DNA from: an uncultured Shimia sp.
GTDB lineage: Bacteria; Pseudomonadota; Alphaproteobacteria; Rhodobacterales; Rhodobacteraceae
DNA length: 64,000 bases
NCBI GenBank assembly: GCA_937897325.1
Contig: CALCOY010000026.1
Span: 62,001 to 126,000, forward strand
Reading direction: 5' to 3'
Shown here piece by piece: positions 8,507-17,244 of this stretch. Positions within the stretch are counted from its first letter, which is position 1. Each line of letters begins with the position of its first letter. The notes under the pieces were generated by a model. The model did no database searches. It was given only the letters and a program-made list of their open reading frames with translations, and was not told the DNA's origin. Position numbers and translations under genes: made by a program.

Positions 8507-9486
8507 TGCGGGTCCTCAACGGCATCAAGGGCGGCAAGTTTCTGGTTGTCGGGCGGGTCGGGATGGACTTCTGCCCCGATCCGCCGGGCACACCTGTCCA
8601 ACTTGGCGAGGTCTTTGTGGCAGGAATGGGAGGAAGCGCGGCAAACACCGCTGCTGGACTTGTGAAGCTGGGGCAAGAGGCAGCGCTTGTCACCTGCGTG
8701 TCTGACGATGCCGTTGGAGATTTCTGCCGTCAGCAGCTGAAGAATTACGACATCGATGACCGCTATGTGCGCACGATCCAAGGGGAAGAGCGGACGTCTC
8801 TCGCCGTTTATGAAAGCCGTCTTGAGGACCACAAGACGGTGATCTACCGAAACAATGCCGCCGATTTCCGAATGGATTTGGCGGATGTAGAGGCCGTTGA
8901 CTACGGCGAATTTACGGCACTGATCACCGCAGGAACGGTATTTGCTGCCGAACCGTCGCGGGCGGCAACCTTCCGGGCGTTTGAACTGGCAAGAGCGGCC
9001 GGCATCCCAATCATCTTCGATGTCGACTACCGCCCCTATAGCTGGTCGTCGGCAGAAGAAGCAGAAAACTTGCTTGGCCGTGCCGCAGCTCTTTCGGACG
9101 TCATCGTCGGCAATGATGAAGAGTTTGGCTTTATCGCCGGGGATATCTCGGAAGGTCTCAATGCCGCTAGGAAACTGGCGGAAGGGCACACCGAAATCGT
9201 GGTCTACAAAAGGGGTCCTGAAGGTGCGGTGACCCTAACCGACAATCAGGAAATCATCACCGGCATATACCCGATTGAGGCGCTTAAACCGACGGGGGCT
9301 GGCGACAGTTTCATGGCGGGGTTTCTGGCCAGCATCGCCCAGGGACATGCGCTTAAAGAGGCCATTCTGCGCGGTTCTGCCTGTGCTTCGATCGTTGTCT
9401 CAAAAGTCGGGTGCGCTCCCGCGATGCCTTATCCCGATGAGCTTGAAGCGTTCTTGCGCGCCCATCCCGGCCCCACATCTGTTTGA
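8506..9486 (+). CDS. iolC: 5-dehydro-2-deoxygluconokinase, PfkB family (IolC)
   Basis: Protein of 326 residues of the ribokinase/PfkB fold that phosphorylates 2-deoxy-5-keto-gluconate in the inositol pathway. The N-terminal signature region FVAGMGGSAANTAAGL (about residues 40-55) binds substrate. The C-terminal signature PTGAGDSFMAGFL begins at P262, with catalytic base D267. The start ATG overlaps the iolD stop (TGATG), so translation is coupled. This is the kinase-only form, without the fused DUF2090 domain seen in some alphaproteobacterial IolC proteins. Next gene iolB starts 12 bp after the stop. Confidence 0.94.
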   Translation: MRVLNGIKGGKFLVVGRVGMDFCPDPPGTPVQLGEVFVAGMGGSAANTAAGLVKLGQEAALVTCVSDDAVGDFCRQQLKNYDIDDRYVRTIQGEERTSLAVYESRLEDHKTVIYRNNAADFRMDLADVEAVDYGEFTALITAGTVFAAEPSRAATFRAFELARAAGIPIIFDVDYRPYSWSSAEEAENLLGRAAALSDVIVGNDEEFGFIAGDISEGLNAARKLAEGHTEIVVYKRGPEGAVTLTDNQEIITGIYPIEALKPTGAGDSFMAGFLASIAQGHALKEAILRGSACASIVVSKVGCAPAMPYPDELEAFLRAHPGPTSV

Positions 9487-9498
9487 AAAGGAACGCTC

Positions 9499-10341
9499 AT
9501 GCATATCGCCCCCCATGACAACCAGAACAAGCCCATCGTCGATGCGGATGATCCGACCGTACCGCTCAACTACTTCAACATTGTCAAGCTCACCAAAGAT
9601 CAAAGCTTTGAATATGTCGTGCCGGGCTATGAAACCTGCATTGTTCCAGCAACCGGAACCGCCGACGTAGAGGTCGAGGGCGTCAGCTTCGCCGCCCTGG
9701 GCAACAGGACGGAAGATGTGTGGGACGGCGAGCCGGAAGGTGCCTATGTGCCCGTCGGCGCCAAGGTGCGGATCACATGCCTGTCCGACCAGGCAGAGAT
9801 CTTTGTCGCCGGCGCGAAGTACGACAAGGTTCTTGCACCCTTCGATGTGCGCGTGGCCGATTTGGATAAGGTGCAGTATGGCTCGGACGACACCAAGACG
9901 CACCGCAAGATTAAGCACATCCTTGGACAAAAGCAGCATGACAGGGTCGGCAGGCTGTTGGTCTCGGAGTTGTTCACGGTGGGACAAGGCGGCTGGTCGG
10001 GCTTTCCTGCGCACAAGCACGATACGGACAATCTCCCACATGAGACCCGCCACGATGAAACCTACAACTTCCGCTTCCGGCCCAAACATGGAAGCGGTGT
10101 TCAGATCCTGCAAAGGGAAGAGAGCAAACCCGGCGATGCCTATCAACTCATGGATGGATCCACGATCTGCATCGACAAAGGATATCATCCCTGTGCCGTG
10201 ATGCCGGGCTACGAGATGTACTATTTCACAATCCTCGGCGGTCTAAGTCAACGCAGCCTCGTGCAGTACTTCCAGCCAACACATGCCTACCAGGTCGAAA
10301 CGATCCCCGGGATCAAGGACATGGTCGCCAAGTTCAAATGA
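9499..10341 (+). CDS. iolB: 5-deoxy-glucuronate isomerase (IolB)
   Basis: Protein of 280 residues of the KduI/IolB bicupin family, converting 5-deoxy-glucuronate to 2-deoxy-5-keto-gluconate. The metal-binding cupin motif is visible as FPAHKHDTDNLPHETRHDE (about residues 171-189), with the histidines and glutamate expected for the metal site, and a later conserved segment is KGYHPCAVMPGYEMYYF. GGAACGCTC precedes the ATG. The stop codon overlaps the next start (ATGA), placing it in the iolDCBJG operon. Length is typical for the family. Confidence 0.94.
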   Translation: MHIAPHDNQNKPIVDADDPTVPLNYFNIVKLTKDQSFEYVVPGYETCIVPATGTADVEVEGVSFAALGNRTEDVWDGEPEGAYVPVGAKVRITCLSDQAEIFVAGAKYDKVLAPFDVRVADLDKVQYGSDDTKTHRKIKHILGQKQHDRVGRLLVSELFTVGQGGWSGFPAHKHDTDNLPHETRHDETYNFRFRPKHGSGVQILQREESKPGDAYQLMDGSTICIDKGYHPCAVMPGYEMYYFTILGGLSQRSLVQYFQPTHAYQVETIPGIKDMVAKFK

Positions 10342-11177
10342 CCCTCGCCACGTTGTCGGACGTTTTACAGCCTGCCTTACGCAACGGATATGCCGTTGCT
10401 GGGCTGGTGACTTTGGGCTGGGAGGATATGCGCGCCTACGTGACCGCCGCCGAAGCGGAAGAGGTGCCCGTTATCCTGCAAGCCGGTCCATCCTGCCGCG
10501 AACACACCCCGCTACCAATCCTAGGAAAAATGTTCCGCCACCTTGCGGAGCGGGCCTCGGTTCCAGTCGTCGCGCATCTTGATCATGGCTATTCCTATGA
10601 CGACTGCGCCGAAGCGCTCGACTGTGGCTTTACATCGCTGATGTTTGATGGGTCGCGGCTCTCGCTTGAGGAAAACATCGCCCAGACAACCGCGATTGCA
10701 AAGCTTGCGCATGGGGCGGGTGTCTCTTGTGAAGGCGAAGTTGGATTTGTGGGGTATTCGGGCGGTGAGGCGTCAGCGGGCACCGACCCCCATGAGGCCG
10801 CGCGATTTGCCACCGAGACTGGCGTGGATGCCATGGCAATCTCAGTGGGGAACGTGCATTTGCAAACCGAACAGGCTGGTGGCGTGGATGAAGAACGTGT
10901 TCGCGCGATCGAGGCAAGCAGTACCGTTCCGCTGGTGATCCATGGCGGATCTGGTATTCCATCCGAACAGCGCACACACTTGGCGCGCGGATCAAACATC
11001 TGCAAGTTCAACATCGGAACAGAGTTGCGCATGGCTTTTGGCCACGCTTTGCGTGCGTCCCTTGCCAAAAACACGGACGAATTTGACCGGATCGCAATCC
11101 TGAAGGGCACGCACGATCCTCTTGTTGCCGCGACCCGGGCCGTTCTTCGGCATCTGAAGAGTGCGGAGCAATGCTGA
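10338..11177 (+). CDS. iolJ: Class II fructose-bisphosphate aldolase-type enzyme (IolJ)
   Basis: Protein of 279 residues of the zinc-dependent class II aldolase family. In this context it would split 2-deoxy-5-keto-gluconate 6-phosphate into dihydroxyacetone phosphate and malonate semialdehyde. VVAHLDHGYSYDDC contains D82 and H83, matching the catalytic Asp and first zinc His. Later conserved parts include GNVHLQ, where the GTxHG motif of classical members is modified, and LVIHGGSGIP carrying a zinc His. The start overlaps the iolB stop by 4 bp and the end overlaps iolG by 7 bp. A general tagatose/fructose-bisphosphate aldolase role is possible on sequence alone; the iol context makes IolJ much more likely. 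Confidence 0.88.
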   Translation: MTLATLSDVLQPALRNGYAVAGLVTLGWEDMRAYVTAAEAEEVPVILQAGPSCREHTPLPILGKMFRHLAERASVPVVAHLDHGYSYDDCAEALDCGFTSLMFDGSRLSLEENIAQTTAIAKLAHGAGVSCEGEVGFVGYSGGEASAGTDPHEAARFATETGVDAMAISVGNVHLQTEQAGGVDEERVRAIEASSTVPLVIHGGSGIPSEQRTHLARGSNICKFNIGTELRMAFGHALRASLAKNTDEFDRIAILKGTHDPLVAATRAVLRHLKSAEQC

Positions 11178-12172
11178 AGTTGGGCCTGCTGGGATGTGGC
11201 CGGATCGGCGCTGTTCATGCCAAGTCAATTCAACGCTTGCCGAATGCGGCCTTGGTCGCTGTGTCAGATGCGCAGCCAGAGACCGCAGAGGCGATGGCCA
11301 ACGCGAACGGGGCGGACGTTCGCGACAGCAAGGATCTTGTGCGAAGTGCGGACATTGACGCCGTTATCATAGGAACTCCGACGGACACACATTTTGATCT
11401 GATCCACTCAGCGGCGGAGGCTGGCAAGGCGATCTTTTGTGAAAAGCCCATTGATCTTTCCGCGCACAACATCCGCGCTTGCAAGAAGGTGGTTGAAGAA
11501 GCTTGCGTGCCCTTCATGACCGCATTCAACCGGCGCTTCGATCCAAACTTTGCAAACCTCCAAAAGCGCCTGGCGGGCGGTGAAATCGGAGCGTTCGAGA
11601 TCCTGACAATCCTCTCGCGCGATCCCTCCCCGCCACCTGCGTCCTACATCAAGGCATCCGGAGGGCTGTTTCGCGACATGATGATCCATGATCTGGATAT
11701 GGCCCGCTTTCTTCTGGGAGAGGATCCCGTATCCGTCTTTGCGGTCGGCAGTTGCCTGGTGGATCCGCAGATCGAAAAGGCGGGCGATGTGGATACTGCG
11801 GCTGTAACGTTAACGACCGCACGCGGCACGATCTGCCAGATCAGCAACTCGCGCCGCGCCAGCTATGGGTATGATCAGAGGATTGAGATGCATGGGTCAG
11901 AGGGCATGTTGCGCGCCGCCAACGTGCAAGAAGATACGATCGAGGTTGCGAATGCGCGCGGCTTTCGCTCGGCACCCGCCAAAGCCTTCTTTCTAGAGCG
12001 CTATGAGGCTGCCTACCTGTCGGAGATGTCCTACTTCGTGACTGCAGTCTTACACGATCAGCCGATCTCTCCCGACATCACGGATGGGCTCAAAGCTCAA
12101 TTGCTGGCGGACGCGGCCACGCAGTCGGCGTCAGAAAAACGACCGGTCACCGTGAATCTGAACAATTGCTAG
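11171..12172 (+). CDS. iolG: myo-Inositol 2-dehydrogenase (IolG)
   Basis: Protein of 333 residues of the Gfo/Idh/MocA family that oxidises myo-inositol to 2-keto-myo-inositol with NAD. LGLLGCGRIGAVHAKSI at the N-terminus is the nucleotide-binding loop, FCEKPIDLS near residue 91 carries the catalytic lysine, and RDMMIHDLDMARFLLG contains the catalytic pair D169 and H173. Of the three related oxidoreductases here this is the one that best fits IolG by length, motif and operon position. Its start overlaps the iolJ stop. It ends the iolDCBJG operon; I see no clear terminator before the convergent Crp-type gene. Confidence 0.92.
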   Translation: MLKLGLLGCGRIGAVHAKSIQRLPNAALVAVSDAQPETAEAMANANGADVRDSKDLVRSADIDAVIIGTPTDTHFDLIHSAAEAGKAIFCEKPIDLSAHNIRACKKVVEEACVPFMTAFNRRFDPNFANLQKRLAGGEIGAFEILTILSRDPSPPPASYIKASGGLFRDMMIHDLDMARFLLGEDPVSVFAVGSCLVDPQIEKAGDVDTAAVTLTTARGTICQISNSRRASYGYDQRIEMHGSEGMLRAANVQEDTIEVANARGFRSAPAKAFFLERYEAAYLSEMSYFVTAVLHDQPISPDITDGLKAQLLADAATQSASEKRPVTVNLNNC

Positions 12173-12205
12173 CCGGCAGGGCCCTCTGACGGGCTCGCAA
12201 CGAAG

Positions 12206-12889
12206 CTAGACCACTTGCTCAACAAGTTCGGTCGGACGAAGCAGCCGAATGTGCCGACGCCCGCTGTCGATCAAGCCTGATCGTTTCAGTTCAGCCATGA
12301 CGCGGCTTACCGCCTCACGGTTCGAACCTACGGAATTTGCGATTTCCAGATGGGTCGGGGGATCGCGGATTTCCCCCTCTTCGACAAGAACACCAGCTTC
12401 CAGCGCGGTTCTGACCAGATAAGCCCGAACCCGCATTGCCACGCTGAGCGATGCGAGCTGGTAATTGCTGTCGATCATCTGCCGGATGCGGGCGACAAGA
12501 TCGCGAAAGACGTGGTGCCTGATCTCAGGGATTTCGTTGATCAGCTTTAGAAAATCCGCCTGTGTCAGCGCAATGACTTCGGTTTTGCGATGCGCGTAGA
12601 TCGACAGCGAGCGCGTTGCGTTATCCAGCGCTGCCATCTCACCGAAATAGGCGCCGGGTTCGATGCGACCGAAAATCAGCTCGCGCCCATCCTCGGTCCA
12701 GTAAACGGCCAGCACCCGGCCCGATCGGAGGAAATAGACGTCCCGGCCCAAATCCTCACGCGCAACGATCACCTGCCCGGGTTCATAGGTTCTGTCGCTG
12801 GGCTTGAGGTTCAGATATGCCAGCCTCTCTGCCGAGACATCCTCAAACAAAGGATACGTGGCCAGTTCTTTCAGAATGGATTGGGGCAT
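12206..12889 (-). CDS. Crp/Fnr-family transcriptional regulator
   Basis: Protein of 227 residues. An N-terminal cyclic-nucleotide-binding-type beta-roll (residues about 10-125, with PGAYFGEMAALDNATRSLSI resembling the phosphate-binding cassette), a dimerisation helix and a C-terminal winged helix (THLEIANSVGSNREAVSRVM, about residues 178-197). There is no N-terminal cysteine cluster, so it is not an FNR-type iron-sulfur sensor; the GEMAALDNATRS segment is more like Crp-type ligand sites. The ATG at 12889 is followed directly by conserved family sequence. It converges on iolG. Effector and targets cannot be read from the sequence, though a link to carbon control would fit the neighbours. Confidence 0.88.
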   Translation of the reverse strand: MPQSILKELATYPLFEDVSAERLAYLNLKPSDRTYEPGQVIVAREDLGRDVYFLRSGRVLAVYWTEDGRELIFGRIEPGAYFGEMAALDNATRSLSIYAHRKTEVIALTQADFLKLINEIPEIRHHVFRDLVARIRQMIDSNYQLASLSVAMRVRAYLVRTALEAGVLVEEGEIRDPPTHLEIANSVGSNREAVSRVMAELKRSGLIDSGRRHIRLLRPTELVEQVV

Positions 12890-13557
12890 GAACTTCTCGC
12901 CGGGTGCCTTCTCGTTTTTCGAGAAGTTAATTGAGCGTTAACACATGGTCCAGCGAAACTGGGGCTACCCGACGACCTTGCGGCGCACCCAAACGGCGAT
13001 TCTTCCGAAAAGAGCCCTAAATAGGCCCCTCTATGTGCGCCACGACACATAAAAGCGCCTTAACACATGTTAATCACCTCTTAATGCAAGCAGCCGTCGT
13101 TCGCATTTTAGGGAAACCTTTTGATCACGACGCATTTCGAACCACTGGCTTGAGCGACGGCGCTTGCAGAATATCCCCAAACTCAAATCAGTAAGTGCGA
13201 TTCAGGTTCCGACCCAAAGGACCGCACATACGCGCGTGCCTTCAAAAAATCGTCAAGGCGCCAAGCTGGCTGACGCATGGGGGTAAATCTGGAAGAGAGG
13301 GCGTCCGCCCGTCATCGCGATGCAGGCTCACGGTATCCAGAGCATCGCGAAGGACAGGCGGACTTTTGGCCACTGCAAACAGCAAACTGTAAGCGGCAAC
13401 CGACTTGTTATGCGAGGGACTGACAATATTACGATCATCTCGGACAATCCGATTCCCACGATGACCGCCCCAACACTCGGTATATTGCTAATCTAGACTT
13501 GTGCTGCGTTGCTTTATGTATCCTAGCGCACAAAGCGCCGGTTTTTTTGCTTCCGGG
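12890..13557. other. Intergenic region without a convincing gene
   Basis: This 668-bp stretch is AT-richer than its flanks and has no supported gene; a 65-codon plus-strand frame at 13195-13392 lacks family features. Two copies of TTAACACATG occur, at about 12938-12947 and at 13060-13069, the second within the inverted repeat TTAACA-CA-TGTTAA (13060-13073). These may be regulatory sites for the Crp/Fnr gene, but that is speculative. Confidence 0.5.
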
Positions 13558-14448
13558 TCATCCCTTGACCGCGCCGTCGGACAAACCCCGGACAAGAAAC
13601 CGTTGTGCGACGAGGAAAACCACCGTGATCGGCAAGCCTGACAGTATCGCCGCTGCTGCGAAGTCGCCCCACAGATAGCGGAATTCATTCAGATAAAGCC
13701 TTGAGCCAACGGCGAGCGTCATTTGGTCTTGCGAGCGTATCAAGACACTTGCCACGGGGTAATCGTTGATCACGAAGATGAAGGCCAACACGAAGACGAC
13801 CGCCATAATCGGCACGGCCAGTGGCAGGAACACGTATCGGAAAGTCTGCCAGGGCGTGGCACCGTCAATCTCTGCGGCCTTGTCGAGGGCCGTGTCAATG
13901 GAATCGAAGTACCCCTTTATGGTCCACACATGGAGCGTGATCATCGAAAGATAGATCATAATGAGTGATGTGTGACGATCCAGGCCCAGCATCGGCACGA
14001 CCTCACCCAAAGCATCGAAAATGGCATAAAGAGCCACAAGCGCCAGCGTTGTTGGAAACATCTGGATCAGAAACAGGCCGTCCAGCAGCTCAGCCTTGCC
14101 CCTGATCTTGATACGGCTGAAAGCGTAGGCCGAGATTGTCGCGATCACCAGAATGCCGAAAGACGCGATCAGCCCGATCTTGATTGAATTCCACATCCAG
14201 CGCAGCACCGGATAGGGCGGAGCGACCACCGTTCCATCTGCACGGGTATAGTCCAAACCAAAGGCCAGATACCAGTGTTCAAGCGTGGGATTTTCGGGCC
14301 AGAAGCTGCCGACCGCAAAGTTGCCTTCCCGGAACGAAATCGACACAACCACAAGAAACGGAAATAGGATCAGCGCAAGGAAAATCAGCAGGAACCCATG
14401 CGCGAGTATCTTCTTGATCAGCAGGTCACGCGGGCGCTCGACGATCAT
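13558..14448 (-). CDS. malG: Maltose/maltodextrin ABC transporter permease (MalG)
   Basis: Inner-membrane permease of 296 residues with about six hydrophobic segments. The binding-protein-dependent transport EAA loop appears as DKAAEIDGATPWQTFRYVFL near residues 188-207, with the EIDGA core and following G/P region contacting MalK. The overall layout, including an N-terminal helix and a periplasmic segment after it, fits MalG. Its ATG overlaps the malF stop (ATGA), and it is the last gene of the minus-strand operon starting at the GH13 gene. Substrate class (alpha-glucosides) follows from its neighbours. Confidence 0.92.
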   Translation of the reverse strand: MIVERPRDLLIKKILAHGFLLIFLALILFPFLVVVSISFREGNFAVGSFWPENPTLEHWYLAFGLDYTRADGTVVAPPYPVLRWMWNSIKIGLIASFGILVIATISAYAFSRIKIRGKAELLDGLFLIQMFPTTLALVALYAIFDALGEVVPMLGLDRHTSLIMIYLSMITLHVWTIKGYFDSIDTALDKAAEIDGATPWQTFRYVFLPLAVPIMAVVFVLAFIFVINDYPVASVLIRSQDQMTLAVGSRLYLNEFRYLWGDFAAAAILSGLPITVVFLVAQRFLVRGLSDGAVKG

Positions 14449-15986
14449 GGCGCGGCACTCCGCCGGGCCGCCGCACGACGCATCGCGACGAAATTCGCGT
14501 AAGAAATCACCGCGACGATGGTAAATATGATCAGCGTGATCGCACCGGCCAGACCGAATTGCTGCCCGCTATCCATAAAGGCCAATCGGTAGGTAAAGCT
14601 CGCCAGGATGTCCGTGCCGCCCGCAGGAATCAGGGTTCCGGGTATGTCCGGCCCACCGCGAGTGAGCAGCAGGATCAGCATCAGGTTGTTAAAGTTGAAT
14701 GCAAAAGACGCGATCAGAAGCGGCAGAAAAGGCGGTATGATCTGCGGCAGCGTGATTGAAAAGAACACACGCACCGACGATGCGCCTTCGAGCGTTGCGG
14801 CCTTCTTGTGATCTTCCGGCACCGCCTGCAAAAAACCCATCGCCAGCAGCATCATGTACGGATAGCCGAGCCAGACATTGACGATCAAAACCATTAAACG
14901 GGCGAGTGTCGTGTCAGTGAACCAATCGGGCCGAATGCCGAACAGGGCTTGGAGGATCAAATTGATCTCACCAAAGTTCTGGTTGAAGAGCCCGCGAAAG
15001 ACGAGAATTGAGATAAAGGCGGGCACAGCATAGGGGAGAATTAGGAGAATCCGATAAATCGCTTTGAAGCGCAAATGCTCCCATTGAAGGATGATAGCCA
15101 GCAACAGCCCGATCGCAAACGCGATGAAGACTGTGCCGCCCGCGAAAAGAACCGTCCATATGAAGATCGAGACCAGCGGACCGCGCATGCCTTCCGACCC
15201 GGCAATGGTGCGGAAGTTCTCAAGCCCGACACCAACGCGCCAGCCCGGTGAAATTTGCTGTCCATCCGCTGTCTCGTAAAAGCCCGTATCTGGATTGGCT
15301 GTCAGAACGGTGCCGTCACTGGTCCGCTCCAGCCGGTCAATATCGATCTGGACATAACTCGGCACGACGGATGCAAAGCTGCGCAAACCTGCGTTCTGCA
15401 ATTCCCGACCTTCGGGTGTCAGCAGAACCAGATCCCGAAGCGCATTGCGCAATCGAACCGCTTCGCGCCTCGAGACAGTTTCGGACGGGATCGCACTTGG
15501 CCTCAGCGCAAGGGGCTCATCCGCATCTGCCAGCCGGGCAGGTTCGCTGAGCAATCCACTGTCGGGCAACCAAACCTGATAAACACCCTGCTGATCTGTC
15601 GCGACCAGCAAAAAGGGTTGCTCGGTCGTCTCATCCACTGTGCCGCGAGACAAAAGCACTTCTGTCGCGCGATCTTTGGTCAAAAGATTGAAAGAAGAGT
15701 AGTTCGTAAACCCCAGATAAATCGTGTAAACGACTGGGAAGGCGATGAAAATCAAAACCGCTGCGACGCCCGGAAATATGAACCGCGCGCCATAAAACCT
15801 GTTCGCTCCGAAGATGACCGCGATCCCCGTCGCAAGCGCCAGAAGGATAAACCCGTAAATCGGCTGCGCGAACTGGTAGAGGTAGAAGGCCCCGTAAAGC
15901 AGGATGAGGGCAAGACCCGCCACAACGAGCACGCGTGGCCAATCGGACGGCCTCACGTCGTTCATATGTTCCGAAACCTGAGCCAT
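14445..15986 (-). CDS. malF: Maltose/maltodextrin ABC transporter permease (MalF)
   Basis: Inner-membrane permease of about 513 residues. Several N-terminal helices are followed by a large soluble insertion of roughly 170 residues between YLGFTNYSSFN and VGLENFRTI. This corresponds to the periplasmic P2 domain that distinguishes MalF from shorter sugar permeases. The C-terminal core carries the EAA loop KKAATLEGASSVRVFFSITL. I give the ATG at 15986 (MAQVSEHMND); in-frame ATGs at 16028 and 15965 are alternatives, and none has a strong ribosome site. It sits between malE and malG, overlapping malG by 4 bp. Confidence 0.92.
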   Translation of the reverse strand: MAQVSEHMNDVRPSDWPRVLVVAGLALILLYGAFYLYQFAQPIYGFILLALATGIAVIFGANRFYGARFIFPGVAAVLIFIAFPVVYTIYLGFTNYSSFNLLTKDRATEVLLSRGTVDETTEQPFLLVATDQQGVYQVWLPDSGLLSEPARLADADEPLALRPSAIPSETVSRREAVRLRNALRDLVLLTPEGRELQNAGLRSFASVVPSYVQIDIDRLERTSDGTVLTANPDTGFYETADGQQISPGWRVGVGLENFRTIAGSEGMRGPLVSIFIWTVLFAGGTVFIAFAIGLLLAIILQWEHLRFKAIYRILLILPYAVPAFISILVFRGLFNQNFGEINLILQALFGIRPDWFTDTTLARLMVLIVNVWLGYPYMMLLAMGFLQAVPEDHKKAATLEGASSVRVFFSITLPQIIPPFLPLLIASFAFNFNNLMLILLLTRGGPDIPGTLIPAGGTDILASFTYRLAFMDSGQQFGLAGAITLIIFTIVAVISYANFVAMRRAAARRSAAP

Positions 15987-16042
15987 GATAAGACCGTTTG
16001 CGTCGGGGCGGCAGAGCATGCCGCCCATGATTGCGCGATAGC

Positions 16043-17215
16043 TTAGTTGCCCGCCAGGATCCGTGCTGCGGCGTCGTTCAATGCCGCTTCGGGATCCTGA
16101 GCCTGGGTCGTGATGTTCGTCAAAGCCGGTTGCATCGCGGACCAGAAAGCGCCCATTTCAGGGTTGGATGGCATCGGCACACCCACCTCCGCCGCCTTCA
16201 GCATACCGGAGACGTTATCATCTTTCTGCGCCTCAGCAGCCGAGATATCGGCAAGACCGCCGAGACCGCTATTGGCATTCCAGATGGCCAGTCCCTCATC
16301 CGTCGCCAGATAGCCTTCGATCAGCTCTTCAGCGAGGTCCGCGTTTTTTGAGGCGGCATTGATGGCCAGCACTTGAACGCCCAGGAACGGCTTTGCAGGG
16401 TTACCATTCACCGAAGGGATACTGGCCACACCAAAATCGATACCGGAGTCCTTCAGACCCTGCCAAGCCCAAGGACCGTTCAGAACCATTGCGACTTTGC
16501 CGGTGTTCATCGCGCCGTCCATGACACCGTAATCCACACCGGCCGGGATGATCTTTTCCTCGATCATCTGATCCAGAACGGCAGCGCCCGCAATCGCACC
16601 CTCGTTGTTCACGCCCGTGCTGCTGCCGTCGTAGGAGCCATCGACCTTTTCAAAGGCGTATCCTCCACCGGCCATGAGCAGTGGCATCGTGAAATAGGTG
16701 TTGTTGTAGTCCCACATGATCGGCGCGACACCTTCCGGTGTTTCAAGCGCCATGATCTCTTCAAAGCTTGCAGGGGGCGTGGGGACCAACTCCTTATTGT
16801 AGATCAGGTGAACGGCCTCGACAGCGACAGGGTAGCCCCAGGTCGCCCCGTCAAATTGAACGGCTTCCATCGCGGCAGGCAAAACACCTTCGACCCATTC
16901 GCCAGTCGGTGATACCGGTGCGATTAGACCGCCAGAGGCCCATTCGCCCAGCCGGTCATGCGCCCAAAGAACGATGTCTGGGCCATCCCCTGTTGCCGCA
17001 GCCTGTTGGTACTTTTGCGGCAGGTCGGGGTCGACAACCTCGACAACGACTTCGATCCCAAGATCTGTGCTGAAAGCCTCAACGGCAGCTTCAAGGGCTG
17101 CGCTGTCGCGGTCGGCGCCCGTCCAGATGGTCAGCTTGTCCTCCGCCAGGGCCATCGCAGGCATCGAAAGGGCCGCAACGAGCGCTGCGAGGCTGGCCGT
17201 GTTCTTGATTTTCAT
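16043..17215 (-). CDS. malE: Periplasmic maltose/maltodextrin-binding protein (MalE)
   Basis: Protein of 390 residues with a clear signal peptide (MKIKNTASLAALVAALSMPA, cleavage near AMALA-EDK). The mature part starts with EDKLTIWTGADRD and continues with the extracellular solute-binding family 1 fold. GVNNEGAIAGAAVLDQMIEE, AMVLNGPWAWQGLKD and YLATDEGLAIWN correspond to conserved MalE segments. GGGAGGATACAAT upstream of the ATG is a strong ribosome site. It is second in the operon, after the GH13 gene (29-bp gap) and before malF. Confidence 0.92.
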   Translation of the reverse strand: MKIKNTASLAALVAALSMPAMALAEDKLTIWTGADRDSAALEAAVEAFSTDLGIEVVVEVVDPDLPQKYQQAAATGDGPDIVLWAHDRLGEWASGGLIAPVSPTGEWVEGVLPAAMEAVQFDGATWGYPVAVEAVHLIYNKELVPTPPASFEEIMALETPEGVAPIMWDYNNTYFTMPLLMAGGGYAFEKVDGSYDGSSTGVNNEGAIAGAAVLDQMIEEKIIPAGVDYGVMDGAMNTGKVAMVLNGPWAWQGLKDSGIDFGVASIPSVNGNPAKPFLGVQVLAINAASKNADLAEELIEGYLATDEGLAIWNANSGLGGLADISAAEAQKDDNVSGMLKAAEVGVPMPSNPEMGAFWSAMQPALTNITTQAQDPEAALNDAAARILAGN

Positions 17216-17244
17216 ATTGTATCCTCCCGGTTTGGCCTGCTTGC

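Noticed and set aside
13195-13392. 65-codon plus-strand frame in the gap before malG
   Set aside because: No ribosome site, no domain and arginine/serine-rich composition; treated as non-coding.
15255-16046. 263-codon plus-strand open frame
   Set aside because: Antisense to malF, no recognisable domain, highly basic composition typical of shadow frames.
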